64,000 nucleotides of DNA from Nectonema munidae (GCA_030549495.1 JAUIRK010000376.1:461001-525000), one strand, 5' to 3'. Shown: positions 21,290 to 34,189, numbered from the stretch's first letter. Notes: generated by a model from the letters alone, not told the origin. Program-made: numbers and translations.

Positions 21290-22072
21290 TATGGCTAGCG
21301 ACGAATAAAGTCTAAATTGGTTTTGGGAACACCTCCAATCCAATGAAACTGTCAACTTTCTACAGAACCACGGAATAATACCGAAAGAGAAATTGTGCCA
21401 GAAACACCATCCAATGACCATAGATTACAAGAGGTCTTCCTGGAGATGCCACAAGGGTCGTTGCTAGGAAGAAGTAAACCTACAAAAAAACGCGGCTAGA
21501 AGGATCTACTTTGCCCATGAATAAAATCATTGAATTCATCTATGCATAGACAAAAGAATACACGAGCATAAAATTCTGCAGGGACGAACTGGGTATTAGC
21601 CATGACGCGGTTGTGGACTACAACAACTATCTAAGAGAGGTAAGTTAACTTTGAGACCTGACCTAACCTAGCCTAACGTTTTCGTTTCAGGTGTGTGCCG
21701 ATGAAATATTAAACAACCATGTAAAGATTGGAGGTCCAAACTGCACCGTGGAAATTGATGAAACAGTCTATGCTAAAAGAAAGTACAATCAAGGAAGAAT
21801 GCTGAAGGAATAGTGGGTGTTTGGAGGCGTTTGTAAAGAAACTAGAGATGTCTTTCTATATGCCGTAGAGTGAAGAGATCGGAGTACACTGGAGAGCTGC
21901 ATCAAGGAAAACATTCTACGAGGTAGTACGATCGTTAGCGACATGTGGAAGGCATATGAAAAAATAGAGGATATTTCTAGGTACAACTTTAAGCATTTAA
22001 CAGTAAATCAGAGTGAAAACTTTGTAGATCCTATCACTGGAGTCCACGCACAAAAAATTGAAAGCACCTAGA
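21290..22072 (+). pseudogene. Merlin-superfamily transposase remnant with intron
   Basis: Starts ATGGCTAGC at 21290. Peptides in order: FLQNHGIIPKEKLCQKH and WRCHKGRC (zinc-ribbon-like), IKFCRDELGISHDAVVDYNN, then after an intron KIGGPNCTVEIDETVYAKRK, WVFGGVCKETRDVFL, TIVSDMWKAYEKI and YNFKHLTVNQSENFVDPITG. This is the ISXO2/IS1595-like DDE domain of Merlin elements; the first Asp (VEIDE) and second Asp (VSDMW) are visible, the C-terminal catalytic Glu region is missing. A 51-bp GT-AG intron (21640-21690) joins DYNNYLRE to VCADE in phase. Stops (for example just after the start, at YA-stop and KE-stop) make it dead. Coding similarity ends abruptly at the LINE boundary. Confidence 0.9.
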
Positions 22073-25000
22073 ATTTGCTGAAACTGAATAAGAACATCAA
22101 AATTGAAAAACTTGCGAATTTCTCTCACAATGCCCACGCAGACTCTACACCTACTATAACATATACGCAAGCTCTCAACACCAAATCTCAACCATCACCT
22201 ATGCAATCTACACCTGCGCATCGCACATCCGCACATCCAAATCCATCATACATCACGTCTCGATCTTCTCACTCATTACCAAAACCAAAAAAGATACTCG
22301 ACCCTAAATTGTCCATAATGATCATGCCAACAAAACCCTCTGAGAATAGATCCTATAAGGCCACCTTCAAAAAAGAAATTATTAAAAATACGGGCACAAA
22401 CACACAACCCATCAACATTAAAAATACTAGAAGTTCATCCTCCGGCTCCCTTCTTTTTCAATTCGATAATAATCAACAAAAGCAAATGGCCATTAATTCT
22501 TTAAGCAAAAACGGCATCATTACTAAAGAAGTTCCACCCATCCTTCCTCATTTTGTTCTCTCTGGTATCCCCAAAGATGTTCCTATCGAGAATATATCCC
22601 TACACACTTTACATAATGAAACTTTTTCCTGAAAGAATTGGGTTCAATAAACTCAATCAAACAACTAGGCAAAAAGGGACTTTACTCATATACCATAACC
22701 TTTGAAACATCCTCAAACACCTTATTTAAACACATTTGCGATAACCCTAAATTCACCCTCAACCATACCATTCTGGAACCTAAGACCTTCAAACCACGCC
22801 TCTCTCAATGCGTAATGTGCCTCAAATTTAATCACTCCACATCAAAATGTAACCACAGCGGCCATTCTAGCACCACATGCATTTTTATTAATGATCCCTC
22901 CAAATTGTCCTCCTCCAATTGTCATCAACATCACTCCTCTACATAGGACAAACGCCCATTTCGCATACAACACATCAAAAAACTAAGCGATGCACATTCA
23001 AACATCATCAAAAACTTTTTATGCTAAACATACTGCATATCAACACTAATCACTGCACCATTTGGTTGGTCAAATCTACTCAACGTTTTATGCTCTTCCT
23101 TTTACGACGTTTTCTCTCTCAATGAACCTTACATTACACATTACACAAACTTTCTTTTCCATCACACACGAATGATTACACCTCTCTTTACATCACACTT
23201 CTAACTTACTACTCCGCATGTATACTTATAAGGTCCACACTAGGCTTCACATTTCTTAGGCAATTCTCATCAGAGCAATTTGTTTTCGCGATCATTTTTT
23301 CCCCTAACTCTCCCCTTCTTTTTTGCTCCTACTACTCACCTCCTTCCAATGACGAATTTACACACGCTCTAGCTAGATCAAGCCAAGGCATACATAGCAT
23401 CGCTCTCCAGCTCATTACATTTGATAATTTCAATAGACTGCAACGCTCGATCTTTTCTTTGGGACGTAAAGGAAAACATAAGTGGCATACAATCTCTCTT
23501 TTTCATCACACAATACATCTACAAATATCGATAACTCCAAAAACCCAACCTTTCTCAAAATTGCCCAAAAATAACATAGTTTCAACAGACATTGATATCA
23601 CTCTTGCGGCACCAAACACATACCATCTCATTTCCAACTGGGCTGTCGCAGACCTACCATCCGCATCCGACCACCACTACATTACATTTCAGTTCGATTT
23701 CACAACAGCCTCTAATACGCGCCCTCCAACAACAACGGTAAAGCACATTCACTGGCTCACATTCTTGCGAACGCTCGCTACCCATCTACCAAAACACACA
23801 CCCGCACTATCTACCTCCGCCGAAATAGACCTGGAGCACTCAAAATCAACAACACGCTCTCATCTGCCATTTCTCGTTCCACCCCCTCCGACCCCTTCCC
23901 CAGAAGAAAACACCCTTACTTATGGACCGCGAAAAAAATTTTGCTTTTGTTTTAACCCAACAAAAGCAAAATCTCCGCTATGCTTTGAACAGATTAAGAA
24001 GGGACCCATCAGCGTCCAACATTTCATTTTACTCACGTATCCGACATCTCTATCGATGCTCTCTCAAAAAGGCAAAGAGAGACGCTTGGATCAAATACAC
24101 TTCCAACGTAACATCCAACCCCTGGTCCTTAATAAAGACACTCACAAAATCAAAAAAACATTCTGCGGACCTTAGTCATATTCTACCACACACAGACACT
24201 GACAAAATTCTCAGGGATCTACCTTTCCTTTCATCCATCTTCCCCGCTGATGATCCTCACTCCGATGATCCTTATCACGCTGCTTTACGCTCACTTTCAC
24301 AAACACTTACATCCTCGCTAAGTCACTTTCAGTTTCCTCCTATTACATTAAAAGAGCTATCTCAAGCAGTCAGCTCACTCCATCTACAACAAGAGCACTT
24401 CATCTACAAATCGATCCTTCTTCCCGTAATCCAATATGGCATCCTTTCATGGGGCTCATCACTTGCTCACCCCACAAAATCCACCGTCTCAGCCTTCTGA
24501 TAATCTCCAAGGCGCATCGCACAACTCCTACGTCCATCTTAGAAATCATGCTGAAATGCACACCTTTATTGATCCAACTAAAAGAGACCCTTATCCGTGG
24601 CCACATCATTACATACCGGTCATTACTACCTCCAACCTCAGCCTTTCTTGTACACATACTACACGACCCCTCACACTTATATACAGTACTACTATGCAAA
24701 TCACTCCCCGAGCTACACAGGCATCTGATGCATCCAAAAGTACACCAAACCGAACTATTACACCCTTCTTCGCCTCTCCCGTTTGACATAATAATTCTTA
24801 CAACCAAAAAGCTTGCAGCTGCGCACATAAGACGACACTCTACTCTCGCTACCTTGAGGATTTTCACTGACGCTGCCAAAACATGAAAAAAATGTGCACT
24901 CGCCTTCGCTTTTCATTCGAGTGACTCTCTATCTCCTTTTTTCTCCACAAGTTTTTCCTTGAACCACCTCACCACAACATACGACGCCGAATGTCAAGAA

Positions 25001-25900
25001 ATTATCGTCTCATGCGAGCACATCTTACAACAGATCAACGCATTTAAAGACTTTACACACATCCATTTCTACACAGACTGCCAAAACCTTGCACGCGACT
25101 TGCACCTCTACAGAAGCATACCCTTTTTCGCTTCCACACTTTTCTCCAAACTGCGCCTTCTCTCTGCACACATTAAATAAAATCTCTATTTTCTGGTGCC
25201 CCGCCGACTCCAACATCCATGAAAACACACAAGTTGATTACCTAGCCAAATAAACTATACGAAAAATCAGCACCTCGCCTCTGACCTCTCTCAACTTGGA
25301 CGTCTTCTTACACTACCTCACCCGGCACTGTCGAAGTCAATGGCAGCAGTCTCTTGCCGGTTCCACAAATCTTTTTGTATCCAGTATCACCGATCTTGAT
25401 GCAGTTCACCAATCCTGGTTGACACACAAATTCACACCATCCCGACCTCTCATAAGGTGGCTTTTCGGCAACTGCTCCTGTAAGTCCTACCTTTATCACA
25501 TAAAGATCCCAGACAACAAAACCTGTCGCTTCTGCAACGCTCTTTCTGAAGCACCATATCATCTAGCTTTCTTTTGCCCTTATTTTATCTCCCACCGACA
25601 CAATTTCATAAATACATGCGTGGCAAGGGCATTTTTCCACTGACATTAATGAAATCCTCACTCACCCTAAACTTCTGAACCTCGCGTCCTCACTATTTTG
25701 AACAATTGAGCACTTGCTATACACTCAATTACACTAAGTCTTCCACTTCATCTTCCTTTTTTTTAGAACATTCCTGACAACTAGTGGAGCACAGTCTTCT
25801 TAACCACATCAAGCAATTTTGCAAGCATGTCAATTAAATGTGGACAGTGCTTTGACATCTCTCATTACCTACCTACTACAAAGGAGTAGTAAGTGAAGAT
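22073..25900 (+). mobile_element. I-group LINE with RNase H, internally deleted
   Basis: ORF1-like frames at 22075-22632 and 22638-22946 end in a CCHC knuckle, CVMCLKFNHSTSKC, with degraded second and third knuckles. ORF2 begins with the end of an APE-type endonuclease (STDIDITL, then NWAVADLP, then SDHHYI near 23600-23690). A following segment at 23922-24400 leads straight into LLPVIQYGILSWGSSLAHP, so the reverse-transcriptase fingers and palm, including the catalytic YADD-type box, are absent. An RNase H domain follows: LRIFTDAAKT (about 24857), YDAECQEI (24981), HFYTDCQNLARD (25067). The C-terminus has a CCHC motif, CRFCNALSEAPYHLAFFC (about 25530). RNase H plus this tail points to the I/LOA group. 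C-rich, less AT-biased than its surroundings. The 3' limit is approximate. Confidence 0.88.
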
Positions 25901-26746
25901 GGTGAACAACTTTAAAATCCCTCAAAGTCAAATTAATTACTGCATAGATTATAAATTTACAAATGATTGTATAGAATAGATAGTACTTTTCAGCAAAATA
26001 TTTATAATCTACAGAATTATTTAGACAGAGTAAGGTTGGTCTTAAAGATTATAGGGACCATGCGCAAAACATTAATAAGGGTCACCAATATAAACTTTTC
26101 ATATAATGCCAATTTTCTATAAATCTGTATTTTGTCTATGTATATCTATGACTATGAGTATGTATTTTGTGTGTGCATTCGTAAATATGTAAGTATCTCG
26201 AAATTTAGAATTTTTTTATATATGCAAGTGTGTGTTCAATGCTTTGACTGAAATGTTTAAAAATAACGCAATTTTTGAATTCATCAATTTGGAAGTTTTA
26301 CTTTCGAAAATTAAACATTTGAAAACTCACTGAATTTTGGGTAATTTAAATTTTTATTGTCAGCTTCCAAAGAAAACAATCTATCATAATTTTACAGATA
26401 GGAATGTCATGAACTCTAAGAGAACTATGAAAATCTAAGAGAACGACAGAATCAATACGAAACGTTTCTACAGCTAAGGCAATCTTTTATAGAAAAAATA
26501 ATATTTTACTGAGGTTCAAAGTTTGTACAGTAAGAAAATAAAAATTTTGAAAAAATCTATATAATTTTAAGAATAAATTATTGACCCTCTATATAGTTGT
26601 GGGCATTGGGCAAGTGACCTTAATAAGGCCTGTTCTGCAACTAGTAGATTACACGTAATCAATATTTCACTTAGTGTGTTTACAAAACACATTAGCTATA
26701 GAAAAATTTTGTCATTCTTCAATCATCAACTATAATATAAACATAT
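25901..26746. other. AT-rich stretch, no gene seen
   Basis: After the LINE 3' region. Has a GGACCATGCGC/GGGTCACCAA patch near 26050-26085 that could be a decayed hAT-MITE end. The missing C-terminal part of the Merlin transposase was looked for here and not found. Confidence 0.35.
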
Positions 26747-26877
26747 GTAGGGATCATACATATATCACGTCCCGAAAATTTTTGACCTGTCGTAATTTTT
26801 TCTCCTGCTCTATTTTTTAATGCAGAAAATCTATAATTAATCCCCTCCCCCCTCCTGATAGATATATGATCCCGTAT
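26747..26877. mobile_element. GGATCATA-type MITE, copy 1
   Basis: Inverted ends GTAGGGATCATACATATATC and GATATATGATCCCGTA. Shares the internal block TCTATTTTTTAATGCAGAAA (inverse) and a C/G-rich patch with copies at 34807-34975 and 44475-44606. Confidence 0.75.
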
Positions 26878-27574
26878 ACAGTTAATAACGTTCAAAAATA
26901 AAATTTAAAGGCAATACAGAAATATTTTAAAAATTAAAAAACTTTTTTTTAATTTAGTTTACCTAGAAGGAATTTATAGCCTTTATTTCCAATATAATTT
27001 CCAGGAGATACTTCAAATTCCATTGCAAAAAAACAAAACAATGAGCTTAAATAAAAAAATTATAAAGAACAATATTGGAAATTAAATAATTTATAAAATT
27101 TTGAATAGGTTATAAAAGAAAATCCACAGCCTTAATTAAGAAAAATTCACTGAGATGCAGATGCACCAATAATTTCTATGAATTATAATAACTATAAGAT
27201 CGCTTTTCTCAATAGATAGTCTTAAAGAATGTCTCTACAATAAAAAAAATAATTTAAAAATAAGGTTAATAAGTCATCAAAAGAAAGTAGATTTAACAAC
27301 AAAACTCTGATTGTACTATTTTAACAACTTAACACTAGTAGAATTATTGGGAAAAGAGTATTTTCAGACTTCAGTGAAAAATTTATAACAATGAAAGATG
27401 ACTCCTTTGGGTTATATCATAACACTGGAATACATAACATTCTTCAAATATCAATTGAAATGTTATTCTAAATTCGAAAAACAAAAAGATGGATTCGCAT
27501 TAACTTCCTTTTAATTAAACTGTATAAAATTATAGGAATCACCTAGATGCCCCCAAACATTTATCCTTATTACC
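26878..27574. other. AT-rich stretch, no gene seen
   Basis: No coding signal, no clear repeat ends. Confidence 0.35.
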
Positions 27575-28706
27575 TTTTCGGGTCCATTTTGGCTCGCCAA
27601 GTTTTAAAAATTAGAATAAAACAGTTTCTACCTAAACTATGATATTAACGTTTCTCTACTTTGTTTTTTGGTTTTTATTTTAATTTTACCATTTTTAAAG
27701 TTTTCTAATATAAAAAATGTAACACTCCTTCTTTTCGGGTCCATTTTGTATTGATATATTTTTATTTATTATATAATTTACATTTTGTAATTATGATTTC
27801 AAATTATAGAGACTGAATACCTCAAAAATTATTACATATTCAACACTTGTCTCATATATGCCCAAAAAGTACAAAAGCGTAATTTTGCAGAGCACCTATC
27901 ACCACGACAAAGAAATCAATAAAACGAAGGAGAAGATTCCCATAATTATAAGCGATTATAATAAAACGAAGGGCGGAGTAGATAGTTTTGATCGGCTGAT
28001 TAATTTTTATTCCGTGTAACAAGGAGAACGAACAGATGGTCAATGAATGTCTTCTATAATATCTTGGACATTTCTACCTTTAATGCCTATATTTTATCAC
28101 TGAGATAAACAAAAACTGGGGAACAAACTGTCCCTATAAAAGAGTGTTGCTTGATAACTTACAAAAATAAGTTGTAAGAGCGCACATAGAAAGAAGAAAA
28201 GTTTCACCAAGAATTTCACCAGCTAAAAAACTTGTTGAAAACATTCAAAAAGCAGAAAGTGGCATATCTGAAAGAGCTAACAATGAACAAACCAGAAGAA
28301 AGAGAGGAAGGTGATATTTATGTAAAAGTTTGGACAATAAATATGACCATGTTTGCTGCAAATTTGAGAAATATATATGCAAAGATCATCTCAGCAAAAT
28401 ATGTAAAAATTGCATTTGATGTTTTTGCTTGCTATGATTTTTACTTAATTTTTCTCATGTCGTTTTTTTAAAAATAAATTTGATACAAATTTGACAAACT
28501 TTAGGTTATAAAACATCCATACAAATAAAAAACATTGTTTAAATTATTTTTATCTTAGAAACTCTTATCATGTTACAAAATAAATATTTTTTTTCATTTA
28601 AAAGCATTTTAATAAATAAATCAAATAATTTAGTGGAGTTTAAGTATTCGAAAAACTTGAGTCCATAATGGACAAAAGGCATAGTATATTATGAGTGTAA
28701 TAAGGG
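27575..28706 (+). mobile_element. piggyBac remnant, C-terminal half of transposase
   Basis: The right end reads GTGTAATAAGGG directly followed by TTAA (28707-28710). The left end is CCTTATTACC after TTAT, an imperfect inverse. Between them, pieces of a piggyBac transposase C-terminus are read: YMPKKYKSVILQSTYHHDKE, IIISDYNKTKGGVDSFDRLI (the conserved YN.TKGGVD box), and the C-terminal cysteine-rich domain YDHVCCKFEKYICKDHLSKI followed by CKNC and a stop near 28409. The N-terminal half, including the first catalytic Asp residues, is missing, and in-frame stops are present. CGGGTCCATTTTG occurs twice (about 27590 and 27738) near the left end. Confidence 0.85.
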
Positions 28707-28710
28707 TTAA

Positions 28711-30060
28711 TACAAAATATTATCAAGGATATATATATATGCACCTATTTTATATTTAAGAAATTTTCAAACAATTAATTATAATGGTGACTAGACAGGC
28801 AGCAACTGTCCCTATTTCTCTTAGGTTATACTAGATTTAAAGCATATTAAAGAGAAGGGTAATCAACAAAAATATTAAAATTTAAATTACAAAAAAAAAT
28901 ATAGAGAAAAAAATACACTTAACAAAATCTAAGAGCAAAACTGAGTAAATTAAAAAAAACAATTTAAAATAAATTCATTTTAAACAACGTTAGGCAAAAT
29001 TAACACTATAAGGAAACTTTAATTATCTTACTAATCAACTTATAATAATCGATTTCGTAAAGGGGAAAAATTAAAATTACCAGCACAGACGAAAAAGAAT
29101 CGAACTTGGACGAATAAGAAAAAAATACTTAAATTTAAAATATAAATCTAGTTATGTCAGCAGATTGACTAAAATGCGATTGTAAGTTAAATATTTTAAC
29201 AGATAAAAAGATACGTAGGTATGACAATTTCAAAGTATTTTTAGCGTATACCCATATGTTTATATTTGCTTGGTTTTTCTTTAGCAATAGTAACACGATT
29301 GAATTGTGAAAAAGTATTCGTCTAAATTTAAGAAGACTCTGCTATTATTTATCCTGATGGTTCAATGTGAGTTGAGCAAGATTGGTTTTTCTATATGCTG
29401 TATTAAATTTGCTGAAGGGTTCAAGAGTGATAGGTGTGGTAAGAGGTCATATAACTAAATTGGAGGAGTTTTGAAAAGGATTTTGCATATTAAATTAAGG
29501 ATGAAATTAAAAAAAAAATCATATGAGAAGGTACTCCAAAAGGGTGTTTAGGGGTCTTTCCATCCAAAAAGAAAAACAGTGATATTATTAATTTGAAAGG
29601 AAGAGGTTACTTCTAAACTTACTATGTCCTGAGATCGACCGAATAGTAGATCGTGTTAGTTTTTCTTTATTCAGAGATATTCATTTTATTTCAGATTCCT
29701 TTGAATATTTGGTTATTTTATTAAAATCTTTAAGTAGGCAAATGATTATAATTTTTTGTTATTTGTGTTTTTATAAACTACAACTTTTGTTATATTATGG
29801 ATAATGGTAAATGTTATGTTTACCTTTAAATAAGATAAACTTTTTTTAGAAGAACTTTTTTGTGATCTAATAGGTAAAATTTCATGAGTTTCATTTTTCA
29901 CATTTTAAATGACTACTTTGAGAAATGGAATTTGTCGTAAAAATCTTGTGTTGGGGTTTGTACTAATGGAGCCCTATCAATGGTAGATTCTAACAAAAGT
30001 TTAACATCGTTAATAAAACAAAACTACCGAAACATCATAACAACCGATTTATTTCATATA
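28711..30060. other. AT-rich stretch, no gene seen
   Basis: No recognisable peptide block, splice-bounded open frame or terminal repeat noted. Confidence 0.35.
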
Positions 30061-30375
30061 TAGAAAAGCGCTGGTTGCAAAAACAATTGGTACTGAATTG
30101 AAAGAAGTTTTTGATCAAGTTGTGAAAATGGTAAAGTTTATTAAAACTAGACCGGTAAAAGCTCGTATATTTGAGCTTTACCGATTTTTTATTTGAGAAT
30201 AAATTGTCCTTGATAAAAAGAAAAGTCAGAATTCATAGTACAGAAGAGCCAGGAAAAGTTCAACCTATGTCAGATTCACAAGCATCTCTACCATGTTGTT
30301 CGTCTATCAGACACTGTTGGTTTCACAGACATTTTTTCGGATTAACGAAACCTCAAAGTCTATCCTTTATATAGA
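30061..30375 (+). pseudogene. hAT transposase scrap (ZBED5/FAM200 type)
   Basis: KALVAKTIGTELKEVFDQVV then KMVKFIKTRPVKARIFELY corresponds to the segment 'LASK.LP..L...' / 'VNFIKSRPLNSRLF' just after the DGAP box of ZBED5-like hAT transposases. The following frames are broken and hard to align. Only this internal piece is preserved. Confidence 0.7.
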
Positions 30376-30459
30376 GTTTAAAGGTTAAAAAAGAATCAAT
30401 AGTTTAAGAAGAATTCTTCTAGCAATGAAACACTGTTATAGTGAGATGCTATGAATATA

Positions 30460-31625
30460 CATAAAAGTAATAAATTGTGAAATATTATACACATTATGCA
30501 AATTTACAAAATTTATTATTTAAGAAATCTTTAAATTTTGTAACAAATTTGCCAATAAGGTCTGAAGTAAATCTAGGCTATTGTAGTGAGGAGCATCTGG
30601 TTGAGTGTAACCTATGATGAACTGATGGCCAGTGGAAAGTATCTGTCTAGCTGGATTGGCTTTTGATGAATAAATATGAGTATGATTTCATCATTATCAC
30701 TTTAAGGAATGTTACTGTCTTCTGTTTTAGATGGTAGTCTTGTAGAGATGATTTCTTACTCTGATAGCTTTTTTCTTTTCTCGAGAGCTAATTTGATAAT
30801 TGAGTAATCTACTGCTGTCATAATTGTTTCAATTACTGTTGACTGTAAATTAAGTGCATGTGTCATAAAAAATACGATCATATCATTGTTCTGTTAGATT
30901 AAGAAATTATAGATGTGAGCGTGATACCATTTGGTTTACTGAAGAGAGTGCCGTTGTAGGAGTGCAAATGTCAAAATAAAGGGGAAGGAAAACATTTGGA
31001 AAATTTGTAGGCAATATTGCATTCTATAGTGGGGTTGTTGGATAAACTAGGTCTGACCAGGCCCGTGACCCCCCCCCCCCCTCTTTTTTCCATTCTTTTT
31101 ATTTAGGATTAACAATTAATAGACTATATTTACACATAGTATAAAATTTCTTTCAATAGAAAATTTTATAAGTGTTCAGTATGTCTTGTTCAAAGTATTT
31201 TATCGGTAAAAAACGTCAATCTAGAAAAGGTTATCACAAAATACAAAGATTTGCCCTGTAACGAATTATTTTCAATAGAAATACACCTTTGGAAAAATAA
31301 TTTTGTGAAAATATCTTCAAATAGCGACATAAATTTGCTACACAAGCAATTAAGGAAGGCGATGCAGTATTTCCAAACATTTATGTTCTTTTACACATGA
31401 CCAGAAATTTACCATTCGGAATATTACCCGTAGGAAAATTGCTGTCAAAGGAAAATGGGAATTCTGGGATAATTGGCATGGAAAGGTGGAAAATTGCCAT
31501 TGCTTTAACCTGGATTATAGATAAAAGTAATAAATTGTAAAATATTATACACATTAAGCAAATTCACAAAATTTATTATTTAAGAAATCTTTGAATTTTG
31601 TAACGAATTTGCCAATAAAGTCTTT
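30460..31625 (+). repeat. 106-bp direct repeat pair
   Basis: 30460-30565 and 31523-31625 share AGTAATAAATTGT, AATATTATACACATTA, ACAAAATTTATTATTTAAG and TTTGCCAATAA blocks with roughly 90 percent identity by eye. The second copy lies inside an inverted repeat: 31430-31515 pairs with 31786-31870 (AAAATTGCCATTG, TTTAACCTG). A C-run (31070-31081) lies between the copies. I do not recognise the family. Confidence 0.75.
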
Positions 31626-31870
31626 GTTAATTTTTGATAACTTAGTAATATTGCTGCCTATAAAAATTTGAAACTCTATTAAGTTTATCGAAAATTTATC
31701 ATTTCATATTCAATAAACTTCAAAATATTATAGGCAATAATATAATCAATTTTTTCAAAATCAGCAAAAAAAATGTTCAGGTTTCAGGTTAAAACAATGG
31801 CAATTTTCTCCATCTTAGTTGTCTCGAAATTTTCATACTGGCAATATTCCTAATGTCAATTATTCTAGCA

Positions 31871-32985
31871 CAAGCTTTATAAGAAGACCTGCTTATAGGC
31901 TTCATATTTTGATTTACACTATGATTTTAGATAACACTTAGACAGCTTTATTATATTTTTCAGAAAAAAAGAGCCACTTAATTTTTGTGCCACGTATAGA
32001 AATGTCGACTGTATTATCAATAAATCTTATAATAAAAGCTTTCTATACGACTTTTATAAACAGGCATTTTTCTATTTGGAACACAAAATACTGGACCGAT
32101 TCAACTAAAAATTCTATTCATTAATAGTTTTACAAAATATATTATTTTCAGAGTTATGTATAAAACCTTCACTTATTTAACATATAGAATATATCTCAAT
32201 AAGGCTTTTTGTTGTGTTTTAGTACGAGAACATTCAATTCTAAAAAGGAATTTGTGGCTATAGGTTTCAATGACAGACTAATAACAATAAGGAGAATACG
32301 TAAGTGGATCGAAAAATCGAAAACAAAAAAATCAGGCGTAACGTGTTCTTTTGATGCAATTTTAGATCCTGACGAAAGTATATTGTAGTTAAAAACAGTA
32401 ACTATTTGAAAATCATATATTTTTTAAAACGTGAAATGTGAAAATTGCGGGTATATTGAAATCGCTGATCGATTGAACTGTGGTAAGAGGAGGAATTTAT
32501 AGGGGGTAAATGGGATGAATTTATCAAACTCGTGTTATCTATAAATCGTTACTTTCAAAGAAATTCAAGAATTTGCAAAAATCTATAAGTCTTCAATTTA
32601 TTTGTCTCCACGATAGTTATAACCCAAAGCGTTATTCACGTGATTAGAGACAAAAAAACATATAAATATCGAAAGAATACCGAACTTCGATAATTATCGA
32701 AATTTAGTTTTATCAGTACGTAAATTTTGAACCGTATTTTTTTTATGAAAAATTTAGTTCACTACCTTATGGGAAAGTTTGACTTCACAGTTTTCATATC
32801 TTTATTCTATTAAAATTTTATTTAATGACATAATCACACTGAAAAATAGTACTTTTTACCACGGTTGAAGTATATCATCGTCTAAGCCAGGATTTTCAAC
32901 CGCAGTCCATATTGACCCTGCTGATCCATAAAATATTCATAGGGGTCCACAGGCAAAAAATAAAAAAATGGCGGTTCAATATATA
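31871..32985. other. AT-rich stretch, no gene seen
   Basis: Only a possible hAT-MITE end near 32886-32955 (GCCAGGATTTTCAACCGCAG, GGGGTCCACAGG). Confidence 0.35.
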
Positions 32986-32990
32986 TATTA

Positions 32991-33413
32991 CCCTAACCTT
33001 TTTTTCTTTTTACTTTTTGCATTCAAAGTCGAATTACTTTTAGAATAAAAAAGTTTTTTCCAAGCTATAAAATGTTAATCTACCTCATTTCAGAAGCGCT
33101 ATGACGTGGTCTAAGTGAAATGACCTGAGAGTGAGTTCATTGACCCGTACCTGAACTCTAAATTTTCTCACTTTTTCAATTCCCGCGAGATATTTCAATA
33201 ATTTTACCCCGAACCTTTTTTTCTTTTTGCATTCAAAGTCAAATTACTTTTAGATTAAAAAAGTTTTTTCCAAGCTGTAAAATGTTAATCTACCTCATTT
33301 CAGGAGCGCTATCACGTGGTCTAAGTGAAATGACCTGAGAGTGAGTTTATTGACCCGCACATGAACTCTAAATTTTCTCACTTTTTCAATTCCCGCGCGA
33401 TATTTCAATAATT
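32991..33413 (+). repeat. 210-bp tandem duplication
   Basis: Two direct copies with a 210-base period (ATTCAAAGTC at 33021 and 33231). Both contain AGCGCTAT, ACGTGGTCTAAGTGAAATG, ACCTGAGAGTGAGTT and CAATTCCCGCG. The copies differ at only a few bases, so the duplication is recent or conserved. Relatively GC-rich for the window. No open frame runs through it. Confidence 0.9.
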
Positions 33414-34189
33414 TAGAAATTTCAAGTGAGGTAAAGTACTTTTATAAATAAATGATTTTGTGAAAAAAAATTTCGAAAAATTGACATTTTTTATTCAAAA
33501 ATTTTACATCAAAATAAAGTTATTTTTATATAATTTTTATATGATCTTATTCAAAATTGCTTATATTTTATTTTAGAATTATGAAAAATATTTATTTTGG
33601 ATATATTTTTTTGATTTTAACAATTTTTTAAAAAATTTTGTCAAAATTTTAAAGAAAACTTTATGCGAGAAATTTTTTAAACGATGCCTATCTTAAAGAG
33701 CATCATTTTACCCACATTTTTCAATTATTTTTGGTTTTCAAAAAATTTATGAAATTTTTTTATAAGGCCTTGAATAATATGCACACTTTTGCTATTTTTC
33801 ACAATATTTTAGCGTGTAAAATGAAAAATTTAATTTTTTTTTTTGCATATTCATAAAATAAAAGCGGGCTCAAAATATGACTTCACATATACATAACAAA
33901 TATTATACATTTTTAGAATCCTCTCATCATTCTATTTAATAATTTCAAAGTTTTATTCTATTATTTTGCATTCTTTAGAAAAAAAATATATTTTTTTGTG
34001 AAAATTTACTTGAAACGGGGTTTCCTTTGCGGGCGATATCAATTATAATTATTAGAGGTATGAATGATCTTTGTGGATGATTTAATGATTATTAGGGGTA
34101 CCAATGATCTTTGAGGAGACCTAGAATCACAGGGTACTGGTAATTAAAGCATTTTTATGGGCTTTTAGAATAGAAAGATACGCCTAGTC
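33414..34189. other. AT-rich stretch, no gene seen
   Basis: Low-complexity T-rich sequence. A short local duplication lies near 34035-34115 (ATTATTAGAGGTATGAATGATC / ATTATTAGGGGTACCAATGA). Confidence 0.4.

Noticed and set aside
24400-24879. 159-codon minus-strand open frame
   Set aside because: Antisense to the LINE ORF2 region, which has clear family motifs on the plus strand.
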